Of a stretch of 64,000 nucleotides of DNA, positions 51,416 through 60,181 are shown piece after piece. The position numbers and the translations under genes are program-made. This stretch comes from Bartonella sp. 220B (GTDB lineage Bacteria > Pseudomonadota > Alphaproteobacteria > Rhizobiales > Rhizobiaceae): positions 44,381 through 108,380 of the forward strand of contig NZ_JANHOI010000005.1 in NCBI RefSeq assembly GCF_026930205.1, given 5' to 3'. The first letter of the stretch is position 1, and every line of letters begins with the position of its first letter. Below the pieces are notes generated by a model. It did no database searches. It saw only the letters and a list, made by a program, of their open reading frames with translations, and was not told the origin of the DNA.

Positions 51416-53998
51416 GTGGCATTGAGAGACAGCTATGATCAAGGCAAAGTGAAAATGAATAAAGGTTTTGAGAAAAGTAAAAAATCATCGTCTTTTTCAG
51501 TATATCAAAGAGGGGGGATGCTTGGTATTTTTTTAATATTAGCGTTTCTATTCATTATAGCACTTCTTAGTTTTTTTTATCCGCTGAGCTTTTTACAAAA
51601 GATGGGATTGGCATCTTTTTTGGTTTTGGCGGTTCTCGGGGTTACTGCGCTTGTTTTGAGTGGAATGGGGGTTTTGAGATATCATGTAGCACAGTTGTAT
51701 GATGAGTTTGATCTTGAGATCTTTAATGATACTGATGATGCAATTATAGTCTCTGATTTATCAGGTTTTGTTTATTATTCTAATCAAAGTTATCAAAAAA
51801 TTCTTACCTATAAGCCCGAGTCTTCTTGCTATGTGGTTATTGCTGATCTTCCAGAAGCTAGTGCACTTGTGTATCGCTTAAAGGTTGCAGCATGTAATAA
51901 TCTTCCAGCACAAGAAGAGCTTAGAGTGGAGCAATCGATTTTTTCCCATTCTACACATAAAAAACCTTTTTGGTATAACATTTCTGTTCAACCGATCACA
52001 AAGCACAGCAAAAAGTTTTTATTTTGGCGTATTGCTGATATTTCGCATTTACAGGAAAATCGTGAAGTTTTTTTCTCGAATCTTCAAGAAGCAATCAATC
52101 ATTTAGATCAAGCTCCTGTCGGTTTTTTATCCGTTAACACACAGGGGATGATTCTATATGCAAATGCGATTTTTGCTGAATGGTTTGCAATTGATTTAGC
52201 AAATTTTTCTGTTGGTCAATACAGTTTTGATCAGTTATTTGATGGTGTTGAAGCCAATAGCACATGGAGTGATATTTGTTTGCAAAGCAACAAATATCAA
52301 AGTTCAGGTTACTCCTTACCTTATACGTTTTCGTTAGCTTTAAATTCAGAGACTGCTGAAAAGAAAACATTGAATTGTTTTATCTGTGCTTCTTCTCTCT
52401 CAGAAAATGAAGCTGTTTATCGTATCGTGATAATCCCACAGCAAATAGAAAAGCGAGAAAACGATGATCAATTTAAATTACCTAATGCATTAGTAGAGTA
52501 TTTTGATGCGAGTCCCTTTGCAATAGCAGTGGTGAATCAAAAAGGACACTTTATTTACATCAATAATGTCTTGTCATCACTCATGGAATGTATAGACGGA
52601 ACTGTTAATCTTTATGACGTTATATCTCATCGTGATTGTGCACAGTTAGAGCGCGCATTTCAGAAAATTATGACAAATAAAGACTATACAGTTTCGCTAG
52701 AAACTGTTTTAGAAAATAACGAGGAACGCCATTTGCGTCTTCATGTTATGCCTGTAAAGCCATATTATGATGATGTCTTACAAGATTTCATTATTGTCTC
52801 TGTTGTAGAAATAACAGAGCAAAAAACACTTGAAGATAAAATGGTGCAAAACCAAAAAATGCAAGCTATTGGTCAATTGGCTGGTGGTATTGCTCATGAT
52901 TTTAATAACGTTTTAACAGCAATTTTGATGTCATGCGATCTGCTTTTAAATACACATCGTAGTTCTGATCCCGCTCATGCTGATCTTATTAATATCAAAA
53001 ATAATGCTAATCGTGCTGCTGCACTTGTACAGCAATTATTGGCTTTTTCTAGAAAGCAGACGCTTCGCCCTGAAAAGGTTGATTTTACAGACTTTTTATC
53101 AGATATGCGCAATCTCATTTTGCCTCTTTTAGGCAATAATATTCAATTGAAAATTGTTCATGGTAGAGATTTGTGGAGCGTTGAAATCGATCAAGGATCT
53201 TTTCAGCGTGTTATTATGAATTTGGTTATTAATGCGCGTGATGCCATGCCAGATGGAGGTGTTGTTACAATTGCAACAAAAAATATCACAAAGCAACAGA
53301 GTGCTGAATTTGATTATGTTGGTTTTGGAATTGGTGAGTATGTGCAGCTAATTGTTTCAGATACAGGAACTGGTATATCATCTGCAACACAAGAAAAGAT
53401 GTTTGAACCATTTTTTACAACAAAAGAAGTTGGAAAAGGAACAGGGCTCGGTTTATCAATGGTTTATGGAATTATCAAACAGACAGGTGGTTATATTTAT
53501 TGTGAGAGTAGAGAGAGGGAAGGGGCAACATTTCATATTTTTCTTCCCCGCTACATTCCTTCTCATAATGTAGGAGTTTTTCCAAAGATTGACAAAGGTG
53601 AAGAGCAAGAAAAAAATACAGACTTAACAGGGTCTGCGACTGTTTTATTGGTTGAAGATGAAGATGCTGTCAGAATGGGTGGGGTAAGAGCACTTCAAAT
53701 GAGAGGGTACACTGTTTTAGAGGCTGCCAGTGGAGTGGAAGCACTCAATATTCTTGAGAAAAATAAGGGCACTATTGATCTTATTGTTTCCGATGTAGTG
53801 ATGCCAGAAATGGATGGGCCAACTTTACTCAAGGAAGTGCGCAAGAGCTATCCAGATATCAAGTTTGTTTTTGTTTCTGGGTACGCAAAAGATGCTTTTT
53901 CTAAAAATCTTCCACAAGACGCTGTATTTGGTTTTCTCTCTAAACCATTTACACTCAAGCAGTTGGCTTTAACAGTTAAAGAAACAATTTCACAATGA
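51416..53998 (+). CDS. cckA: hybrid sensor histidine kinase CckA
   Basis: Top of the CckA-ChpT-CtrA phosphorelay that controls the alphaproteobacterial cell cycle. 860 residues. Two N-terminal membrane helices (about 35-85) are followed by PAS-like regions (about 100-470), a HisKA domain with His494 in LAGGIAHDFNN, an HATPase (GTGLGLSMVYGIIKQTGG) and a C-terminal receiver with Asp793 in VSDVVMPEMDG. The start is GTG at 51416 with GAGGG five bases upstream. The next in-frame ATG is at 51455. Single transcription unit, divergent from the FliO-domain gene. Confidence 0.95.
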   Translation: MALRDSYDQGKVKMNKGFEKSKKSSSFSVYQRGGMLGIFLILAFLFIIALLSFFYPLSFLQKMGLASFLVLAVLGVTALVLSGMGVLRYHVAQLYDEFDLEIFNDTDDAIIVSDLSGFVYYSNQSYQKILTYKPESSCYVVIADLPEASALVYRLKVAACNNLPAQEELRVEQSIFSHSTHKKPFWYNISVQPITKHSKKFLFWRIADISHLQENREVFFSNLQEAINHLDQAPVGFLSVNTQGMILYANAIFAEWFAIDLANFSVGQYSFDQLFDGVEANSTWSDICLQSNKYQSSGYSLPYTFSLALNSETAEKKTLNCFICASSLSENEAVYRIVIIPQQIEKRENDDQFKLPNALVEYFDASPFAIAVVNQKGHFIYINNVLSSLMECIDGTVNLYDVISHRDCAQLERAFQKIMTNKDYTVSLETVLENNEERHLRLHVMPVKPYYDDVLQDFIIVSVVEITEQKTLEDKMVQNQKMQAIGQLAGGIAHDFNNVLTAILMSCDLLLNTHRSSDPAHADLINIKNNANRAAALVQQLLAFSRKQTLRPEKVDFTDFLSDMRNLILPLLGNNIQLKIVHGRDLWSVEIDQGSFQRVIMNLVINARDAMPDGGVVTIATKNITKQQSAEFDYVGFGIGEYVQLIVSDTGTGISSATQEKMFEPFFTTKEVGKGTGLGLSMVYGIIKQTGGYIYCESREREGATFHIFLPRYIPSHNVGVFPKIDKGEEQEKNTDLTGSATVLLVEDEDAVRMGGVRALQMRGYTVLEAASGVEALNILEKNKGTIDLIVSDVVMPEMDGPTLLKEVRKSYPDIKFVFVSGYAKDAFSKNLPQDAVFGFLSKPFTLKQLALTVKETISQ

Positions 53999-54245
53999 AA
54001 TGAAAAAATATGTAAGAGAGAAATTGCTTATCTTCAGATTTTTTATCCGAAAGGTTGAAGTATTTTGAATAGATAAACATAGAATTTCTAAAAGTAGCTT
54101 GGAAATTGATACGCAAAAATTTTTTAAAATCATTACACATTCTGAAAAAACATTTGTCAGATGATAGATTCTATTATGTTAAAATTTTATAAGTGAGGAA
54201 GAGATAAATTAGGAATACAATATTAAAAGCCGCTGATTGACATAC

Positions 54246-54857
54246 TCAAAAGGACAAAAGCTGTTGTTGAAGATCTAATATTTTGTCGTTTCCTTCGATG
54301 AAAGCTTTTAAAGCTGCAGGATAGAGTTTATGTTCCACTTTAAGAACTCTTTTGGCTAAGCTATCAGTGGTATCATTTGTACAGACTGGAACAGCTGCTT
54401 GAGCGAGAATCTTTCCTGCATCCATGTCTTCAGTTACAAGGTGAACAGTGCAACCAGTGATTCTAACGCCTGCTTGTAAAACTTTTTCATGCGTATTTAA
54501 ACCTTTAAATGAAGGTAAAAGAGAAGGGTGTATGTTTAAAATTCGTCCCTCATAAAGCTTTACGAAACGTTGAGAAATAAGACGCATATAACCAGCAAAG
54601 CAGAGCAGATCCGGTTGATATTGGGCTAAAACCGTTAGGATAGATTCTTCATGTGCTTCCTTGGTCGGGTAGTTTTTGCGATCAATAACATGAACAGACA
54701 AGTCATTATGATAAGCCTTTTCAATACCAGCAGCATGAGGATTATCACAAATAACTGCGACGATTTCAGCAGGATATTCCTCTTGTTTGCAGGCTTTAGC
54801 AAGGGCAACCATATTAGACCCATTGCCAGAAATAAAAACTACAATTTTTTTTTTCAT
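54246..54857 (-). CDS. purN: phosphoribosylglycinamide formyltransferase
   Basis: GAR transformylase using 10-formyl-tetrahydrofolate, purine step 3. 203 residues. [11 protein letters not shown] (10-20) binds the substrate phosphate. The catalytic Asn-His-Asp set lies in [14 protein letters not shown] and the [11 protein letters not shown] segment. The ATG overlaps the purM stop by four bases (ATGA type), so translation is coupled. Confidence 0.96.
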   Translation of the reverse strand: MKKKIVVFISGNGSNMVALAKACKQEEYPAEIVAVICDNPHAAGIEKAYHNDLSVHVIDRKNYPTKEAHEESILTVLAQYQPDLLCFAGYMRLISQRFVKLYEGRILNIHPSLLPSFKGLNTHEKVLQAGVRITGCTVHLVTEDMDAGKILAQAAVPVCTNDTTDSLAKRVLKVEHKLYPAALKAFIEGNDKILDLQQQLLSF

Positions 54858-55939
54858 AATTGAAGTACACCTTGGTAGAGTATTTCTTTATCTTGACGTT
54901 TTTTCAAAATGCCGAGAGAGGTAATGGTTTCTCCTTGTATTTCAAGTGCTTGTGTTATTTTTTCAACTTCATGTTGTGCTACGATAATAACCATACCAAT
55001 GCCACAATTAAATGTACGTAGCATCTCTGTTTCTTCTATTTTGCCTTGTTTTGCAATCCATGAAAAGACGGGCGGAACATTAATGGCAGAAAGATTAATT
55101 TCAGCACATAGAGAAGAAGGAAGTATTCGTGGAATATTTTCAGGAAATCCCCCCCCTGTAATATGAGCGAGTGCTTTTATTCCTGTATAATTTTTTATGA
55201 TTGGGAGAAGAGATTTTACATAAATGCGTGTTGGTGTGAGGAATGCTGTACCAAGGCTGATTTGAGGATTAAAAGGGGCTGGTGATTCCCATTCGAGATT
55301 ACTTTGCTGAATGATTCGTCTTATGAGAGAAAAGCCGTTTGAATGAACTCCAGATGCACTAAGACCCAAGATAATATCGCCTTCTGTAAGGTCTTTTGAA
55401 GGAAGTAATGCGCTACGTTCGCATGCTCCTACAGCAAAGCCCGCTAAATCATAATCTCCTTCTGCATACATCCCTGGCATTTCTGCAGTTTCTCCTCCAA
55501 TAAGGGCAGCACCTGCTTGTTTACACCCTTCTGCAATACCGGAAACAATTGCTACCCCCTGTTCAGGATTAAGTTTACCAGTTGCAAAATAATCGAGAAA
55601 AAAGAGCGGTTCAGCACCTTGCACGAGGAGATCATTGACACACATGGCAACGAGATCAATCCCCACAGTGTTATGGATACCTGTTTCAATGGCAATTTTT
55701 AATTTTGTTCCCACACCATCATTGGCTGCTACGAGAATGGGATCTGTGAATCCTGCTGCTTTTAAATCAAAAAGTCCCCCAAAGCCGCCGATTTCAGCAT
55801 CTGCTCCTGCCCGTTTTGTCGAGCGTATGAAGGGTTTAATTTTTTCTACCATGGCATTACCCATATCGATATTCACACCGGATTTTGCATAGGTAAGATT
55901 ACATTTGGATTTATCATTTATAGTATCTTGATTGCTCAT
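54854..55939 (-). CDS. purM: phosphoribosylformylglycinamidine cyclo-ligase
   Basis: AIR synthetase, purine step 5, closing the imidazole ring with ATP. 361 residues. The N-terminal [20 protein letters not shown] and [12 protein letters not shown] blocks, [18 protein letters not shown] and [13 protein letters not shown] are conserved PurM elements. ATG at 55939. First gene of a purM-purN pair, divergent from perM. The other purine genes of the window are about 8-14 kb away, so the pathway is split over at least three units. Confidence 0.96.
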   Translation of the reverse strand: MSNQDTINDKSKCNLTYAKSGVNIDMGNAMVEKIKPFIRSTKRAGADAEIGGFGGLFDLKAAGFTDPILVAANDGVGTKLKIAIETGIHNTVGIDLVAMCVNDLLVQGAEPLFFLDYFATGKLNPEQGVAIVSGIAEGCKQAGAALIGGETAEMPGMYAEGDYDLAGFAVGACERSALLPSKDLTEGDIILGLSASGVHSNGFSLIRRIIQQSNLEWESPAPFNPQISLGTAFLTPTRIYVKSLLPIIKNYTGIKALAHITGGGFPENIPRILPSSLCAEINLSAINVPPVFSWIAKQGKIEETEMLRTFNCGIGMVIIVAQHEVEKITQALEIQGETITSLGILKKRQDKEILYQGVLQL

Positions 55940-56099
55940 TGGAACCTTCCTTATGGAAAATCAAGTTTTGATGTTATGCAATGCCATGATAGAGTTCTCT
56001 CTGCAAGAGATATTAATATTTATTCTTTAAGAAAATATGCAACTCTACTGGGACCCATGTTGAGGAAGTTTATAATCTTTGTGAAGAGTTTTTTAGGAT

Positions 56100-57311
56100 A
56101 TGAGCAAGATATCAGATGAACACGGACAATCTTCTTGGAAGCTTATAAAGAAGAAAGTGCGTGAAAATGAACCCCGTGATCGTTATAAGACTTATGTACC
56201 AGCTTATACTCAAGTACCATTACCGAGTAACATGAAAAAACAGGTTTTTTTCTGGCTTGGTACTTTGCTTTTTTTCATTCTTTTTATGTTTGTCTTTGGA
56301 TCTATTTTGCTTCCTTTTGTAGCAGGAATTGTGTTGGCGTATTTTCTTAATCCTATTGTCCAATTTCTTGAAAAATGTGGTATTCGCCGTGTTTTTGGTA
56401 CTATCCTTATTACCTTGTTTATTGTTGTTGTTTTTGTTGCGTCTTTGATCATTCTAATTCCTATCATCAGTTGGCAAATACAGCAATTTATCAGTGATGC
56501 TTTGCCCATTTATATTAATCGTATTCAAACTTTTTTTGTTGAGCATGATTTTGATTGGGTCAGGCACTATTTTGGGAGTGATCCAAATGAATTACAAAGT
56601 AATATTAAAGGGCTTTTGGGAAAAAGTTCTGATTTTATTACATCTCTTTTGAATTCACTTTTGAAGTCAGGAAAGTCGATCGTTAATCTCGTTAGTCTCT
56701 TTGTGGTGGCTCCTGTAGTAACATTTTACATGTTGTTAGATTGGCCGCGTATGGTTGCAACTGTTGATTCGCTGATACCGCGAGATCATCTTGAAACCGT
56801 TCGTAGTATTTTTCATGAAATAGATAGAGCTATTGCTGGGTTTGTTCGGGGACAGGGAACAGTTTGTTTAATATTAGGAGGATATTACGCTATTGGTTTA
56901 ACGATTACAGGGCTTAATTTTGGTCTTTTAATTGGTATGTTTATTGGGCTTATTAGCTTTGTTCCTTATATTGGTACAATGAGTGGTTTTTTACTCTCAG
57001 TGGGTGTGGCATGGGTTCAATTTTATCCGGATAATTGGGGATGGATTATCGTTGTTGTCGTTCTCTTTTTAATTGGTCAATTTATTGAAGGGTCCATTCT
57101 TCAACCAAAACTTGTGGGGTCATCAGTAGGGTTGCATCCAGTATGGTTGATGTTTGCACTTTTTGCTTTTTCTTCACTTTTTGGATTTACGGGTATGCTT
57201 GTTGCTGTTCCTGCGGCAGCAGCTGTTGGTGTTTTAGTTCGTTTTGCTCTTCATACTTACCTTAATTCTCAGTTATATTCGCGAAATGGAAATTCGGAGT
57301 CACTAGAATGA
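56100..57311 (+). CDS. PerM-like AI-2E family membrane protein
   Basis: 403 residues, about eight hydrophobic segments. The family (formerly UPF0118; PerM, TqsA) includes putative permeases and transporters with the conserved C-terminal GxxxEGxxLxPxxxG pattern, here IGQFIEGSILQPKLVGSSVGLHP. Transport function is not proven for most members. ATG at 56100 with AGGA just upstream. hdaA starts four bases before its stop (ATGA overlap), a linkage conserved in Rhizobiales. Confidence 0.88.
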   Translation: MSKISDEHGQSSWKLIKKKVRENEPRDRYKTYVPAYTQVPLPSNMKKQVFFWLGTLLFFILFMFVFGSILLPFVAGIVLAYFLNPIVQFLEKCGIRRVFGTILITLFIVVVFVASLIILIPIISWQIQQFISDALPIYINRIQTFFVEHDFDWVRHYFGSDPNELQSNIKGLLGKSSDFITSLLNSLLKSGKSIVNLVSLFVVAPVVTFYMLLDWPRMVATVDSLIPRDHLETVRSIFHEIDRAIAGFVRGQGTVCLILGGYYAIGLTITGLNFGLLIGMFIGLISFVPYIGTMSGFLLSVGVAWVQFYPDNWGWIIVVVVLFLIGQFIEGSILQPKLVGSSVGLHPVWLMFALFAFSSLFGFTGMLVAVPAAAAVGVLVRFALHTYLNSQLYSRNGNSESLE

Positions 57312-57997
57312 ATGGGCGTGAAACGCAATTACCCTTAAACTTTTCTTATAATTCAGTTTTCCAATTTGATGATTTGGTCGTAACAGAAAGCAATCGTATG
57401 GCTTTCCAACTTATTGATCATTGGCCAAACTGGGTTTTACCCATTGCAATTTTGGTTGGAGAAGAGGGATCTGGAAAAACCCATTTTTCTACCTTATGGG
57501 CGCAAAAAGCTAAAGCTTTAATTCTTCCTCGCAATGAAATTGACCAAGCTATTGCTATGGCTTCTTCAGGAAGATCGTTTTTAATTGAGGATATTGATGC
57601 GGGTGAAATCAGTGAGACAGGGCTTTTCCACTTAATTAATAGCGCTAAGCAAGCAAATCTTGATGGATATCAAACTACTTTGTTGATAACTGCACGTACA
57701 GTACCTTCAGTATGGAATTTAAAATTGAATGATTTAAAGAGTCGTCTTAATTCGGTAATGTTGGTAGAAATTAATCAACCTGATGATGCGTTGTTAACAG
57801 CTGTCGCTTTTAAACTTTTTTCTGATAGACAGATTATTGTTCATCCAGACACTGTTTACTATCTTGTGAGTCGTTGTGAGCGTTCTTTGTTTTCATTGAA
57901 GCGTGTTATCGATTCTGTTGATCAATTAGCATTACAAAGAAAAAGAAAAATAACGCGTGCTGTTATTGGTGAAGTTCTTAATAGGCAAATACAATAA
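57308..57997 (+). CDS. hdaA: DnaA-related regulatory inactivator HdaA
   Basis: 229-residue AAA+ protein resembling the ATPase part of DnaA without the C-terminal DNA-binding domain. Walker A is GEEGSGKT (51-58), Walker B is the degenerate FLIEDID, and the sensor-type segment SRLNSVMLVEI follows. In Caulobacter HdaA promotes ATP hydrolysis by DnaA with the beta clamp; an N-terminal clamp-binding motif (QLPLNF, 7-12) is present here. Starts inside the perM stop codon region, so the two are translationally coupled. Confidence 0.9.
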   Translation: MNGRETQLPLNFSYNSVFQFDDLVVTESNRMAFQLIDHWPNWVLPIAILVGEEGSGKTHFSTLWAQKAKALILPRNEIDQAIAMASSGRSFLIEDIDAGEISETGLFHLINSAKQANLDGYQTTLLITARTVPSVWNLKLNDLKSRLNSVMLVEINQPDDALLTAVAFKLFSDRQIIVHPDTVYYLVSRCERSLFSLKRVIDSVDQLALQRKRKITRAVIGEVLNRQIQ

Positions 57998-58397
57998 ATG
58001 CTTTAAATGTTTTTTTAGCACAGTTCAAATTGTTGAATAAAAATGCTTGTATCCTTTTGTTAGTACAGTATGCAGAAAAAATGCTGTTATTTCTGTTTTC
58101 AGTTTTTGAGGATTCCCTTGAAGTGAAGAAACAGTAATTTTTATGGGTTTCTTTTTCGCATGATATATTTCTTTTATAATGCCACTTTATACATTGTCCA
58201 AATGGTTTATGGAGAAGTTGTAGCTTCGTTTTTGTGAGGATATCATTTTATTATTTATTGAATGCATCATTTAGCAGAAAAAGATTTTTAAAAAAAATTT
58301 CTTGTAAAGAACAATAACAAAATTTAAAAAAGGTGTGTTTTTCTCTTGCACTTCTGTTATGAAAATTTTAGGGAATATGCATCGTAGATGTAAATGG
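57998..58397. promoter_or_regulatory. spacer with likely tRNA-Pro promoter
   Basis: 400 bp, AT-rich, no gene. TTGCAC at 58346-58351 followed after 17 bases by TAGGGA (58369-58374) is placed about 25 bases upstream of tRNA-Pro and may be its promoter; the -10 match is poor. Nothing else is seen. Confidence 0.3.
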
Positions 58398-58474
58398 CGG
58401 AGCGTAGCGCAGCCTGGTAGCGCACCTGATTTGGGATCAGGGGGTCGTAGGTTCAAATCCTATCGCTCCGACCA
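58398..58474 (+). tRNA. tRNA-Pro (UGG anticodon)
   Basis: 77-nt cloverleaf: acceptor CGGAGCG/CGCTCCG, anticodon arm CCTGA-TTTGGGA-TCAGG with anticodon TGG, T arm CGTAG-GTTCAAATC-CTA type, and encoded CCA at the end. Confidence 0.96.
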
Positions 58475-58561
58475 TGTTTGTTTTTATATAGGAAAATAGT
58501 CCAATTAAATGTGCGATGAGCAATCATTATTCAAATGTTAGATATTCTGAGGGAAATAACC

Positions 58562-58867
58562 ATGATCGCGCGTATTTATAGTCCTGCGAAGACGGCGATG
58601 CAGTCAGGTAAGAGGAATACTGGTTTTTGGATTTTACAATATGAACCATTGCAGGCAAAAATGCTTGAGCCTCTTATGGGATATACGGCGACATCTGATA
58701 TGAATAATCAGGTGAGAGTTCAGTTTAATAGAAAGGAAGAGGCAATTGCTTTTGCACATAAAAATGCTATTCCTTATCGTGTAGAAAAGAGGCATAAATC
58801 GATTCGACGTGCTGTTTCTTATTCTGATAATTTTCGTAGTGATAGGCAGTTATCTTGGACACATTGA
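58562..58867 (+). CDS. NADH dehydrogenase NDUFS4-like accessory subunit (ETC complex I subunit)
   Basis: 101 residues from the ATG at 58562, preceded by GAGGGA; an in-frame ATG at 58535 has no site. IARIYSPAKTAMQSGKRNTGFWILQYEP and the C-terminal end RRAVSYSDNF match the ETC complex I subunit conserved region family, homologous to mitochondrial NDUFS4 (18 kDa), which stabilises the NADH-oxidising arm. It sits between tRNA-Pro and tRNA-Arg, a neighbourhood expected for alphaproteobacteria and independent of the nuo operon. Confidence 0.9.
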   Translation: MIARIYSPAKTAMQSGKRNTGFWILQYEPLQAKMLEPLMGYTATSDMNNQVRVQFNRKEEAIAFAHKNAIPYRVEKRHKSIRRAVSYSDNFRSDRQLSWTH

Positions 58868-58905
58868 GTTCAGAATGCTCTTTTGAATTGGGAAAATGAT
58901 CAGCT

Positions 58906-58982
<77 letters not shown>

Positions 58983-58983
58983 T

Positions 58984-59388
58984 TCAATCTTTAATCATGA
59001 AGATGCATGGATAAAGGGTAGGGAATAGGCTTTTCTTTTCTCTAATCGCTTCTAATATTCCTTTGAATGATTCCAAATCCTGTTGTGAAAAAAACTTTAA
59101 AAGTCTCGTAAACATGCCAATGGTTTCACGACACAAGGGATCAGACGACTTGATGGTAAAACTACCACGACCAGCATCCGATTCTCTCCTTAAACGGACG
59201 GCTGCCTCTTGATTTAAAGCGTAAACCTCTATGATCTTTTCTTCCATGCCAACGGGTACAGATTTTTTGCCAATTTCTACAAATGATAAAAATGGGACAG
59301 AGATGTCTAATTTCTTAGCCATATCTAAAAGACGTTCAGAGTGATTAATGCGAAGTTTGCGTAAACTTTTACCAAAGGGTGTAATCAT
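58984..59388 (-). CDS. XRE-family phage/lineage regulator
   Basis: 134 residues. An N-terminal helix-turn-helix (MITPFGKSLRKLR then DMAKKLDISVPFLSFVEIGKK, about 1-45) is followed by a helical region and a C-terminal tail LFPTLYPCIFMIKD. Start ATG at 59388 with AGGA seven bases upstream. Short XRE proteins of this type occur in many copies in Bartonella, in prophages and as regulators paired with small RNAs. The tail is encoded by a copy of the dispersed repeat. It ends one base past tRNA-Arg, and its upstream region (59389-59512) holds its promoter. Confidence 0.8.
   Translation of the reverse strand: MITPFGKSLRKLRINHSERLLDMAKKLDISVPFLSFVEIGKKSVPVGMEEKIIEVYALNQEAAVRLRRESDAGRGSFTIKSSDPLCRETIGMFTRLLKFFSQQDLESFKGILEAIREKKSLFPTLYPCIFMIKD
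59002..59029 (-). repeat. dispersed repeat, copy 3 (within XRE gene 3' end)
   Basis: 28 bases, CCTATTCCCTACCC on the minus strand and onward, differing at three positions from copy 1. Here it is coding (LFPTLYPC), which shows that copies 1 and 2 could be fossil gene tails in the same frame. Confidence 0.65.
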
Positions 59389-59512
59389 CTAAAAATCCTA
59401 TGAAACAAATGAACATTCACCCTGATTCTAGCATATTTGAAAACTATTTCTCTCAATTATTAGGAAAGATTTCTTTTCGAAGGGAATCTATCTTAAGAGA
59501 GATGTGGAGGAA

Positions 59513-59677
59513 CTAACTCTTTGAAAAGCACTGTTTTAAATGAGCAAAGACATTGTCTGTCGCATCCATAAGCCGGGCAAAGTCAAGGATCAACAAAAAG
59601 AGAAAAAAGGTTATCCACTTCATCAAGCGAGACATCATTTTTACACTTTGATAGGTGAGTATCATTTCTTGAAGCAT
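59513..59677 (-). CDS. 54-residue membrane protein of the lysis cassette (holin-like candidate)
   Basis: Short frame from ATG 59677: an amphipathic start (MLQEMILTYQSVKMMSRLMK), one hydrophobic helix (WITFFLFLLILDF, about 21-33) and a polar tail. It lies directly after the Rz1-like gene, so a holin or holin-accessory role is plausible. The coding pattern continues upstream (KTTELTEAEKE) to a stop. The natural start may be the ATG at 59730, five bases after the Rz1-like stop, with a one-base loss in the A-run at 59707-59712. Not recognised by family. Confidence 0.5.
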   Translation of the reverse strand: MLQEMILTYQSVKMMSRLMKWITFFLFLLILDFARLMDATDNVFAHLKQCFSKS

Positions 59678-59734
59678 TTCTTTTTCTGCTTCGGTAAGTT
59701 CGGTGGTTTTTTAGTGTTTTTCCTGGCCATATTT

Positions 59735-59929
59735 TCACTCACACAAATATTCATCCTGCATATTATGCTTTAAGATCTCTCTTGCTAAGTTCGAACTGAT
59801 GGTGTTCAAATCTTGGCTTTCCAAATATATCGGCAACCAACCCACACAAGAATAAGCAACTTTATTTGTCGCGCAACCAGTGAGAGAGATCAGCACGCAC
59901 ATCAGCATCACTTTTTTGATTAATGTCAT
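59735..59929 (-). CDS. small phage lipoprotein, Rz1-like outer-membrane spanin
   Basis: 64 residues with a lipoprotein signal: MTLIKKVMLMCVLISLTGC, lipobox LTGC with acylated Cys19. The mature part SCVGWLPIYLESQDLNTISS and AREILKHNMQ resembles the short lipoproteins found beside endolysins in rhizobial prophages. The first 68 bases overlap the Rz-like gene in another frame, the classic nested Rz/Rz1 arrangement. Spanins fuse inner and outer membranes at the end of lysis. The role is inferred from architecture. Confidence 0.7.
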   Translation of the reverse strand: MTLIKKVMLMCVLISLTGCATNKVAYSCVGWLPIYLESQDLNTISSNLAREILKHNMQDEYLCE

Positions 59930-60089
59930 TTTCTACTTCCAACCGTGTTATTGCACTCTTTAAAGTCTTCTCTGTTTGCTTTTGTTGTTCAGTCTTTTTG
60001 CCAAAAACAAAAGCTTTTGCTACAATCATAAAAAAAGCGGCTAAAGCCGCACCTGTTAGCATCAGATTTTTTTTCATCCATAAGATCAT
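59862..60089 (-). CDS. Rz-like inner-membrane spanin
   Basis: 75 residues from ATG 60089, with AGGAG nine bases upstream; the frame is open to 60137. An N-terminal membrane helix (KKNLMLTGAALAAFFMIVAKA) is followed by a charged, predicted coiled-coil segment (KKTEQQKQTEKTLKSAITRL onward), as expected of an i-spanin. Its 3' end encloses the start of the Rz1-like lipoprotein gene. Its ATG overlaps the stop of the 31-residue gene upstream by four bases. Confidence 0.7.
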   Translation of the reverse strand: MILWMKKNLMLTGAALAAFFMIVAKAFVFGKKTEQQKQTEKTLKSAITRLEVENDINQKSDADVRADLSHWLRDK

Positions 60090-60181
60090 AATTTGTGCTC
60101 CTGAAAGCGTTTGGCGACAAAGAAAAGTCCTGCACATGCGGCTAAAACCATAATGGTTGCCAATCTATTGGAGTGGACCAT
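60086..60181 (-). CDS. 31-residue membrane peptide of the lysis cassette
   Basis: Frame MVHSNRLATIMVLAACAG then LFFVAKRFQEHKL: one hydrophobic helix (about 8-22) and a basic C-terminus. It overlaps the endolysin 3' end by 17 bases and its stop overlaps the next ATG (ATGA), the tight packing typical of real lysis genes. A shorter start at the internal methionine (Met11) is possible. It could be a pinholin-like or regulatory peptide; no family is recognised. Confidence 0.5.
   Translation of the reverse strand: MVHSNRLATIMVLAACAGLFFVAKRFQEHKL

Noticed and set aside
59540..59773. 77-codon plus-strand frame in the prophage
   Set aside because: It lies opposite the 54-residue membrane-protein gene and the end of the Rz1-like gene, has no ribosome site, and its Phe-rich tail is the complement of Lys/Glu codons.
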